A stretch of DNA of 13,012 nucleotides from Candidatus Tayloriibacteriota bacterium. GTDB lineage: Bacteria; Patescibacteriota; Minisyncoccia; Phycocordibacterales; GWA1-40-21. A program made the position numbers and the translations under genes. Below, piece by piece: positions 6,753 to 12,145 of this stretch (position 1 is its first letter; each line of letters opens with the position of its first letter). Where the stretch lies: NCBI GenBank assembly GCA_026395155.1, contig JAPLZG010000127.1, positions 1,481-14,492 of the forward strand. The letters run 5' to 3'. The notes under the pieces were generated by a model, which worked only from the letters and a program-made list of their open reading frames with translations, ran no database searches and was not told the DNA's origin.

Positions 6753-6784
6753 TCTAAAATCTAAAATCTGGAATCTATCTTCTA
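6753..6784 (-). repeat. Heptad array with TAG every 7 bases, beginning at the dac stop codon
   Basis: On the minus strand TAG begins at 6784 (the dac stop codon), 6777, 6763 and 6756, with CAG at 6770. All five fall on an exact 7-base period. The unit is roughly TAGATTT. Because 7 is not a multiple of 3, the stops fall in all three frames. The same arrangement, with a different unit, begins at the scpA stop codon (8501). Confidence 0.7.
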
Positions 6785-7689
6785 ATTCTCCTCCGACACC
6801 TTTTGCTCCGCAATATTTACCAATTTTTCTATATCAACAAATCTTCCATCAATAGTTGAACCCAAAACGACTACAATAATAGGATGCATTATTCCAGTAT
6901 CAAACATAATAACCAGATTTCCCCCTGCCAAATCTGTAAAACCAGTTTTTGAAGCGATAATTCCCGGAATATTATTTATCGCTTCATTTGTATTTTTTGC
7001 AATATGTGTGATTCCACTTTCCGATGTAAAACTTGCAATATCACGATTTGTCTTCAAGAGCATTTCGGGATTTTTCCAAATTATTGTTTCAAAGATTTTT
7101 GAAATATCCGAGGCAGAACTATATGCGCCACTCATTTGAAAATCTACGTCAAGTCCAGTTTCATTTATAAAAACTGTATCTAAAAGACCCATATTTTTAA
7201 CCTTCTCATTCATCATTTTTACCGCATCCATAGAATTCACTTCTTCATATTTATTAAATGCAGAAACAATTGCATAAATCCCATCGTTTGAAGATGTTAT
7301 TAAACAGAAATCAAGCAAATCTTTCAATTTCCATTTTTCTCCAACAACAAGCCCGCTGTCCCCTTCTTGCATAATCGCGTCTTTTTCAATATCTATAATT
7401 GTAGTTTCTCAGTTATAAGCTTGGTAATTGATGCCAGCGGAAGTTTCTCATGTTCATTTTTTGCAAAAAGAGTCTTCTGATTATTTATATCATAAACAAA
7501 AAAAGATTTTGCCTCAATGCTATTCAATATTTCCGAATAATCAGTAGGAATTTTTTCTTTTTTTATTTTTATAATATTTTCTTCCTTTTCAATAGAAAGT
7601 AAATTAAACAAAACCACCAAAAAAATTATGGTGATTATACCAACGATATAATTTTTCTTGTTTTCTCCAATAGAGCTAAGAAATGACAT
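6782..7689 (-). pseudogene. D-alanyl-D-alanine carboxypeptidase (peptidase S11, DacA-like), frameshifted
   Basis: This is a penicillin-binding-protein-type carboxypeptidase that trims peptidoglycan stem peptides outside the membrane. The first part (ATG at 7687-7689, overlapping scpB by 14 bases) has a membrane anchor (about residues 14-31) and the active-site motif SITK (87-90). It then hits TAG at 7393-7395. The second part, in another frame from about 7408, runs TTIIDIEKDAI, GDSGLVVGEKW, SSN (SxN motif) and SKTGFTDLAGG (KTG motif) to the stop at 6782-6784. All three catalytic motifs exist, but not in one frame. The stretch normally lying between SITKLxT and xTxxIxxxA also appears shorter by roughly 10-15 residues. 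So this is a small deletion plus frame change, or an assembly error. No slippery heptamer is seen. Upstream ATGs within scpB were not chosen because MSFLSS directly precedes the anchor. Confidence 0.85.
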
Positions 7690-8316
7690 TTGATTCTGAT
7701 TCAGGTTCAGCTGGTAAAGTCTCGATCGAGTTTGAAGAAAGAGAATCATCTTTTATTTCAGGAACTATAGTATTTTTATAATTTTCTATTTCTGCCTTAG
7801 CCTCTTTAAATTCTGGCATATCTTCTATCTTTGTAATCCCCATATATGAAAGAAGTTCAAAAGTTGGTTTATACAAGAAACTCCTTTGATCTTTAGGATT
7901 CGTAATTTTCTCTACAAGTCCACGAATCATCAAATTTCTCAAAATAAAAGTTGATTGAACTCCACGAATATAATCGATCTCAGCACGAGAAATCGGACCT
8001 TGGTAGATTATTATCGAAAGAGTTTCAAGACCTGCTCTACAGAAGTATCTTTTGATGTTCCTAACGCTACTTCATCTTCTTTTCTAATTAAAGAAACCCC
8101 TCTTCCATTTAAACTCTCTTCCAATTTATTTAATGCAGTCAAAATTTTCTCTTCGGTAACCACTTTTTGTCTACCTTCGGTAGATCCACTGTAAGTGGAA
8201 AAGATTTGTGAAAGCTTTTTTATTGAAATCGGCTCCCCTTTCCAAAAAAGCACCGCTTCTATCGCAGTACAAAGTTTTTCCATTTCTATTTTATTTTTAT
8301 CATTATTTTCTTCCAT
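7676..8316 (-). pseudogene. scpB: ScpB, chromosome-segregation/condensation protein, frameshifted and containing a palindromic insert
   Basis: ScpB is a winged-helix kleisin partner that works with ScpA and SMC in chromosome condensation. The first frame (ATG 8314-8316) gives AIEAVLFWKGEPIS...LNGRGVSLIRKEDEVALGTSKDT, the usual N-terminal winged helix, and ends at TAA 8011-8013. From about 8038 another frame continues RAGLETLSIIIYQGPISRAE, IDYIRGVQST and the second winged helix through RSFLYKPTFELLSYMGI to CTA at 7676-7678. The segment normally linking these parts, ending ...SKxxLETL, seems about 15-20 residues short. Ten codons (8170-8199) inside the first domain come from two back-to-back palindromes. 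The gap to scpA is 182 bases and holds repeats. It is either a recent pseudogene or a sequence with an assembly error, because everything around the break is well conserved. Confidence 0.85.
8170..8199. repeat. Two adjacent perfect 15-base palindromes inserted in frame in scpB
   Basis: TCTACC-TTC-GGTAGA occupies 8170-8184 and TCCACT-GTA-AGTGGA occupies 8185-8199, with no base between them. Each has six-base perfect arms, a three-base loop, and a length of exactly five codons. Read in scpB they encode STYSG and STEGR. Removing the ten codons leaves LSQIF-QKVVTEEKI, a better fit to ordinary ScpB. Confidence 0.75.
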
Positions 8317-8350
8317 TTTTTTATTTTATTTTTTTATTTTATTTTTTTTT
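8317..8350 (-). other. Oligo(A) leader immediately upstream of scpB
   Basis: The 34 bases before the scpB ATG are, on the minus strand, A-tracts broken only by single T bases (repeats of about AAAAATAAAAT). There is no Shine-Dalgarno sequence. It may act as an unstructured A-rich translation enhancer or simply be low-complexity drift next to the repeat at 8353-8382. Confidence 0.5.
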
Positions 8351-8352
8351 AA

Positions 8353-8382
8353 CTGGATTCCCGCCTCCGCGGGAATGACAGA
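8353..8382. repeat. Dispersed palindromic repeat, copy A
   Basis: CTGGATTCCCG...GGAATGACAGA contains a perfect stem ATTCCCGC (8357-8364) / GCGGGAAT (8369-8376) with loop CTCC. A related copy with the same ends and the same 30-base length is at 10176-10205. The rest of the gap, 8383-8463, holds only a TTATAC/TCATAC-rich low-complexity stretch (about 8414-8450). Confidence 0.75.
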
Positions 8383-8463
8383 GAGGGTCATGCTTTAGAC
8401 TAACTCATTGATTCTTATACTTATACTCATACTAATCACTTATACTTCTCATTAGTGGCTCCT

Positions 8464-8501
8464 CTAAAAACTAAAAGCTAACAGCTAGCAGCTTATAGCT
8501 A
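8464..8501 (-). repeat. Heptad array with TAG every 7 bases, beginning at the scpA stop codon
   Basis: On the minus strand TAG begins at 8501 (the scpA stop codon), 8487, 8480, 8473 and 8466; the unit at 8494 is degenerate (AAG). On the plus strand this is AGCT at 8476, 8483, 8490 and 8497. The 7-base period is exact and the stops fall in all three frames. Confidence 0.75.
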
Positions 8502-9227
8502 GTACGACGGTACCCCCACCGTCTTCGTCTCCATGCGTATATCATCAAATTTATTTTCTTGCGAGGCTTCTATTATACCCTGTTTTACTAGTTCAAGCAT
8601 CGCCAAAAAACTTACAATGACATTAACTTTATCAGTCTTACCCATACCCGAAAACTCCCTAAAACCCATCTTTAAATGAGTTTTAACTCGTTCTGTGAGG
8701 TTTGTAATCATCTCTTCAAGCGATACAACTTTTGTAATTTTAACCTGTGGTTTCTTTTCAAATTTTGGTAAGTTTTTAATGACTTCAAAAATAGCTTTAG
8801 CTAAATTTTCTTTGTTCATTTCAGGACTTGGAGAAAAAACTGGCTCAAATTTTCTTGCATTTGGGAAGAAAATAATCTTTTTACCAAAATTATCTTTGAT
8901 ATGGATACTAAGTTCTTTTAATTTTTTATAAATCTTTAATTTGAGCTCAAGGTCGTGAATATCCGTCTTTTCTTCTTCAGAAAGATTAAGCATCGGTAAA
9001 AGTGATTTTGATTTAATCAAAAGAAGCGTAGAAGCAATAACAAGAAAATCTGTTGTATCTTTTATCGGAAAAGCTTCCCTATTTTGAATGTAAGAAATAA
9101 AATCATCAGAAACTTTTGCAAGAGAAACATCATTTATCAAAAGTTTTCTTTTTTCAATAAGTGAAAGTAGCAAGTCCATCGGACCTTCAAACACTTCAGT
9201 CTTTATTTTGAAAGCGTCACTATTCAT
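8499..9227 (-). CDS. scpA: ScpA, kleisin subunit of the SMC-ScpAB condensin
   Basis: ScpA bridges the SMC heads and binds ScpB in the complex that compacts and segregates chromosomes. The 242-residue protein begins with the family's N-terminal signature: FEGPMDLLLSLIEKRKL at about residues 13-29, then INDVSLAKVSDDFISYI and LVIASTLLLIKSKSLLP (62-78). The C-terminal winged helix contains VNVIVSFLAMLELVKQGII (about 202-220). The length is normal and the frame intact, in contrast to its partner scpB just downstream. The ATG at 9225-9227 lies inside the end of the GNAT gene (8-base overlap), so the two are coupled. The stop codon is the first unit of a TAG heptad array. Confidence 0.93.
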   Translation of the reverse strand: MNSDAFKIKTEVFEGPMDLLLSLIEKRKLLINDVSLAKVSDDFISYIQNREAFPIKDTTDFLVIASTLLLIKSKSLLPMLNLSEEEKTDIHDLELKLKIYKKLKELSIHIKDNFGKKIIFFPNARKFEPVFSPSPEMNKENLAKAIFEVIKNLPKFEKKPQVKITKVVSLEEMITNLTERVKTHLKMGFREFSGMGKTDKVNVIVSFLAMLELVKQGIIEASQENKFDDIRMETKTVGVPSY

Positions 9228-9759
9228 TTCTTAATTTTGCAAAATGATACACATCAATTATTTTACCATCTTTTAAATATGATTTTCTGGAAATTCCTTC
9301 AAGTTTAAATCCATTTTTTAATAAAACTTTTTTTGAACCTTCATTCCAAGGAAAAACAGAAGATTCAATCCTATTAATTTTTTTAAAGTCTTTGAATATA
9401 TAGTCAATATATAATTTTGTTGCCTCAGACATTATACCCTTTCCCCAATACTTTTCTCCTAGCCAATAACCAAAACCGAGCATAAATGGTTTTTTCTTAT
9501 CAATTTCACCACCAACTGTTCCTGCGACTTCGCCATCAATATCTATAACAAAACCAGTTATTGGTCCTATCTTATTTTTTTTAAGACAAATTCCGACCCA
9601 CTTTTTTGCTTCTTCTAATGTATAAGGACTCGGAAATCCTAGAAACATATTTTGAGCAATTTTTTTATTGTTAGCATTTTTTGATAAAGAAAGTTCGTCA
9701 CCTTTTTTATAAAGCCTCAAAATAAATCCATTACCTTTTAAAATAATTTCTTTTTTCAT
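9220..9759 (-). CDS. GNAT N-acetyltransferase, RimJ/RimL-like
   Basis: This 179-residue protein is a full GNAT fold of the RimJ/RimL type, moving acetyl from acetyl-CoA to an amino group. The N-terminal FILRLYKKGDE (12-22) is the typical first strand. The acetyl-CoA pyrophosphate loop is GYWLGEKYWGKGIMSEA (97-113), with Y-W-G-K-G in place of the classic R/Q-x-x-G-x-G/A. NEGSKKVLLKNGFKLEGISR (139-158) is the usual C-terminal segment. The substrate cannot be told: ribosomal protein N-termini, small molecules and antibiotics are all known for relatives. It starts 2 bases after the 86-residue membrane protein gene and overlaps scpA by 8 bases, so it is probably in one operon, perhaps only by compaction. 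Confidence 0.88.
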   Translation of the reverse strand: MKKEIILKGNGFILRLYKKGDELSLSKNANNKKIAQNMFLGFPSPYTLEEAKKWVGICLKKNKIGPITGFVIDIDGEVAGTVGGEIDKKKPFMLGFGYWLGEKYWGKGIMSEATKLYIDYIFKDFKKINRIESSVFPWNEGSKKVLLKNGFKLEGISRKSYLKDGKIIDVYHFAKLRNE

Positions 9760-9761
9760 TA

Positions 9762-10022
9762 TTATTTCTTCTGTTTAATTTTACCAACTATCCAACCAAT
9801 AATCACTCCATAAAAAACATATAAGAGAATACTAATTACTCCTGGCGTGCCTCCCAAGGTTCCGTTTATTGGGAATAACATATGACAATAAAGGGGTGAT
9901 TGACCGCCCCAATCCCAACAAATCCCTCCAAAAGCACCCCAGAAAAATAGAATAATACTAAGGGCAATTCCAATAATTCCGCCCTTCAACCAACATGGCC
10001 AATTTTTCCATTTATTTTTCAT
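9762..10022 (-). CDS. Small two-helix membrane protein of unknown function
   Basis: This 86-residue protein starts NKWKNWPCWLKGG, then has a hydrophobic helix (about residues 14-33), a loop with three cysteines (C35, C46 and the earlier C10), and a second helix (about 59-80) ending VGKIKQKK. The lysine-rich ends suggest that both termini are cytoplasmic and the loop is external. I recall similar short 'WPxWLKGG' proteins in CPR genomes, without known function. It is the first gene of the GNAT-scpA-scpB-dac run, and its ATG follows an A/T-rich leader. The last 16 bases before its stop region match those of aspS exactly (9766-9781 and 10220-10235). Confidence 0.7.
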   Translation of the reverse strand: MKNKWKNWPCWLKGGIIGIALSIILFFWGAFGGICWDWGGQSPLYCHMLFPINGTLGGTPGVISILLYVFYGVIIGWIVGKIKQKK

Positions 10023-10050
10023 ATTTTTATTTTATTAATTAATAATTATT

Positions 10051-10207
10051 TGTCTTTGCGAGGGTAATCCCGTGGCAAACCATCTGCTCTGTCGTCCTCG
10101 CGCACCACGAGAGTACTTCCGATTTCTACACTCGCAATAGCTCGTAAGAAATCTTTGTCGATGCGGGGATCCAGTCTGGATTCCCGTCTGCACTGGAATG
10201 ACAGATG
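10051..10207. repeat. Composite palindromic repeat region between aspS and the next gene (copy B of the dispersed repeat)
   Basis: This fills most of the 193-base gap. GCGAGG (10058-10063) pairs with CCTCGC (10096-10101) in a segment beginning TTTGCGAGGGTAATCCCGTGG. ATCCAG-T-CTGGAT (10169-10181) forms a perfect inverted repeat. CTGGATTCCCG...GGAATGACAGA at 10176-10205 matches the repeat at 8353-8382. GC content is clearly higher than in the flanking genes. Reading frames here, such as one giving VIPVQTGIQ, are typical spurious translations of such repeats. Confidence 0.7.
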
Positions 10208-10215
10208 TGATGTGG

Positions 10216-11661
10216 CTACTTCTTCTGTTTAATTTCAATCCTCAAATCCCTGAGTTGCTCAGCAGAAACTTTCCCCGGAGCATTCATCATCAAATCTTTT
10301 CCTTCACCTGTTTTTGCAAAAGCAATAACCTCACGAATATTTGGTTCATTTTCAAGTATCATAATCATTCTGTCCAAGCCCCAAGCGATACCACCATGAG
10401 GAGGAGTTCCTGAACCGAGTGCCTTAAGCATATGACCATATTCTCTTTCAATTTTTTCTTCGCTATATTCCATAATCTCCAAAACTTTTTTCAAAGCATC
10501 TGGTCTATGGTTTCTAACACTTCCACCTCCCATTTCATAACCGTTTAAAGCGATATCATATTGCGAAGCCATTATCTTTTCGATATTTGTTTTATTCATC
10601 AAATCATCAAAACACTCCGGCTTACATCCTGAAAATGGATTATGTGTAAATGTCCACTTTCCATCATCACCTTTTTCAAACATAGGAAAATCTACAATCC
10701 AAGCAAAAGCCAAAAGATTTGGATCATTTTTATCTGTTCTTATGTCTGGTTTATCTGAGCCATATTTCTCCATTGCTTCTTTGTAAGGAATTTTTGGAAA
10801 AGGAATTTGTTGAATTTTTTTATGAGGATAAAGTTTCTGCACAACTTCAATAATTGTTTTTTCATTTACCGCCATAACATCATCTTCTGTCGCAAAACTC
10901 ATTTCCAAGTCCATTTGAGTAAATTCTGGTTGCCTATCTCCTCTTGAATCTTCATCACGGAAACATCTTGCAAATTGAAAATATTTTTCAAAACCAGCAG
11001 ACATTAAAAGCTGTTTATATTGTTGCGGAGATTGTGGAAGAGCATAAAAATTTCCTGGGTCTATTCTTGAAGGTACAATAAAATCTCTTGAACCTTCAGC
11101 GGTTGCAATAGTTAGACTTGGAGTTTCTATTTCTGTAAATCCTTCTTTTTCAAGAATATTTCTAACAAGTGTCATTACTTTGCTTCTGTTGCGAATATTT
11201 TTTTGCATTCTTGGTCTTCTAAGATCAAGATATCTGTATTTTAACCTTGTGTCTTCACCAATTTCTTTTCCATCACTTGTCACATCAAATGGAGGAACAC
11301 TTGCTTCATTTAAAACTTTCATTGAAAGCATTTCGATTTCAACGGCACCATTAACTTCATCTTTATTAATCATTCTTTCTGGTCTTGCATTTATTTTTCC
11401 AGAAACTTCTACTACCCATTCAGGGCGTACAGTGTTTGCAAGTGCATGAGCTTCAGCATGATTTGGTAAAGCCACCATCTGAACTTTTCCAGACATATCA
11501 CGAAGATCAATAAAAATAAGTTTGCCATGGTCGCGTCTGACATCCACCCAACCAGAAATTGTAACTTCTTCTCCTACCTTCCCTGCCAAATCTTTTATAT
11601 ATGTTCTCATCCCATTAGAAATTTTACTTATAATATTGCTTTCTTTTTTAATTTCACTCAT
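10216..11661 (-). CDS. aspS: Aspartyl-tRNA synthetase lacking the GAD insertion (possibly non-discriminating)
   Basis: AspRS charges tRNA(Asp) with aspartate. The 481-residue class II enzyme shows an N-terminal OB-fold anticodon domain (GWVDVRRDHGKLIFIDLRD, 37-55), class II motif 1 (RYLDLRRP, 143-150), QSPQQYKQ (210-217), motif 2 (FRDEDSRGDRQPEFTQ, 234-249) and motif 3 (GIAWGLDRM, 424-432). Typical bacterial enzymes are about 590 residues, with a GAD domain between YGSDKPD(L)R and LLAFxWVVDFP. Here YGSDKPDIR (300-308) is followed by only seven residues before LLAFAWIVDFP, so the domain is absent, as I recall for other CPR AspRS. His45 in RRDHG is the residue associated with relaxed, Asp/Asn-tRNA-charging AspRS (E. 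coli has Leu). That would fit an organism using amidotransferase for Asn-tRNA, but this is inference. Confidence 0.95.
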   Translation of the reverse strand: MSEIKKESNIISKISNGMRTYIKDLAGKVGEEVTISGWVDVRRDHGKLIFIDLRDMSGKVQMVALPNHAEAHALANTVRPEWVVEVSGKINARPERMINKDEVNGAVEIEMLSMKVLNEASVPPFDVTSDGKEIGEDTRLKYRYLDLRRPRMQKNIRNRSKVMTLVRNILEKEGFTEIETPSLTIATAEGSRDFIVPSRIDPGNFYALPQSPQQYKQLLMSAGFEKYFQFARCFRDEDSRGDRQPEFTQMDLEMSFATEDDVMAVNEKTIIEVVQKLYPHKKIQQIPFPKIPYKEAMEKYGSDKPDIRTDKNDPNLLAFAWIVDFPMFEKGDDGKWTFTHNPFSGCKPECFDDLMNKTNIEKIMASQYDIALNGYEMGGGSVRNHRPDALKKVLEIMEYSEEKIEREYGHMLKALGSGTPPHGGIAWGLDRMIMILENEPNIREVIAFAKTGEGKDLMMNAPGKVSAEQLRDLRIEIKQKK

Positions 11662-11719
11662 TTTTTATATTTCCCATTTTTATATCTGATTTCTCAGAAT
11701 TTCTAACGGGACAAGTTTT

Positions 11720-11896
11720 TTATTTTTTTGTCTCGAGTTTTTGTCGAGAGATTAATAATTCTTCAACCTTTTTATAACAATTTATACATAAGTGGTATTT
11801 TATGACCCGACGGTCATTATCTGGTGGACTTAATAATATTCCGCCAAACTCTTCTAATTCTTTATTACATTTATCACATTTTGGTTTTATAGACAT
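11720..11896 (-). CDS. Small zinc-ribbon protein (58 residues)
   Basis: The minus strand encodes a 58-residue protein starting MSIKPKCDKCNKELEEFGG, continuing ILLSPPDNDRRVIKYH, then LCINCYKKVEELL, and ending LETKK. Two CxxC pairs (C7/C10 and C37/C40) about 27 residues apart are the pattern of a zinc ribbon or treble-clef knuckle. It lies 13 bases downstream of the DUF1653 gene and 58 bases upstream of aspS, filling what would otherwise be a 248-base gap. No Shine-Dalgarno site is visible. The function is unknown; nucleic-acid binding or a partner-docking knuckle is plausible. Similar short 'CDKCNKEL...FGxILxSPP' proteins occur in bacteria as far as I remember. A short palindrome, TCTCGA/TCGAGA, lies in its last codons. 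Confidence 0.7.
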   Translation of the reverse strand: MSIKPKCDKCNKELEEFGGILLSPPDNDRRVIKYHLCINCYKKVEELLISRQKLETKK

Positions 11897-11909
11897 AATA
11901 ATTTTAATT

Positions 11910-12128
11910 CTAATTATCTTTTACAAATACAAACCTCGGAACTTTTTGACCATTTATTTCGACTAATTCTTCAAACATATTGGCGGGCCGAACCCAATAC
12001 TTTGACATATTGTTTTCATAAAGAGATTCATACACCACTAAGTCCTCTTTTGTTTCAGTATGTTTATCTACAAAATGAACTTTGTATAAATTCCCTGTTT
12101 TTGAATGTTTGTAAATTCCTGTTTTCAT
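11910..12128 (-). CDS. DUF1653 family protein
   Basis: This 72-residue protein matches DUF1653 along its whole length: G-IYKHSKTGNLYKV (4-17), then HTETKEDLVVYESLY (23-37), WVRPANMF (45-52) and VPRF (63-66). These correspond to the family pattern GxYxHxKGxxYxV, TxExLVVYxxLY, WxRPxxMF and VPRF. It is a small single-domain beta-rich protein of unknown biochemical role found in many bacteria and phages. It follows the RhuM-Fic gene by 17 bases and precedes the zinc-ribbon gene by 13, so the three probably share a transcript. Family assignment is confident. Confidence 0.88.
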   Translation of the reverse strand: MKTGIYKHSKTGNLYKVHFVDKHTETKEDLVVYESLYENNMSKYWVRPANMFEELVEINGQKVPRFVFVKDN

Positions 12129-12145
12129 CTTGATAATTTTAACAT

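Noticed and set aside
7393..7410. Programmed -1 frameshift as explanation for the split dac gene
   Set aside because: There is no X-XXY-YYZ slippery heptamer or downstream stem, and residues are missing at the junction, so a lesion or assembly error fits better.
8317..8498. CRISPR-like or tandem repeat array in the scpA-scpB gap
   Set aside because: The repeats are short (7 bases or oligo-A) with no spacers and no cas genes nearby.
10035..10238. Minus-strand reading frame giving SVIPVQTGIQTGS
   Set aside because: This is the familiar spurious translation of a palindromic intergenic repeat; it also overlaps the end of aspS.
11728..11750. TCTCGA/TCGAGA hairpin as a terminator
   Set aside because: It lies within the last codons of the zinc-ribbon gene and is followed by A-rich, not U-rich, sequence on the minus strand.
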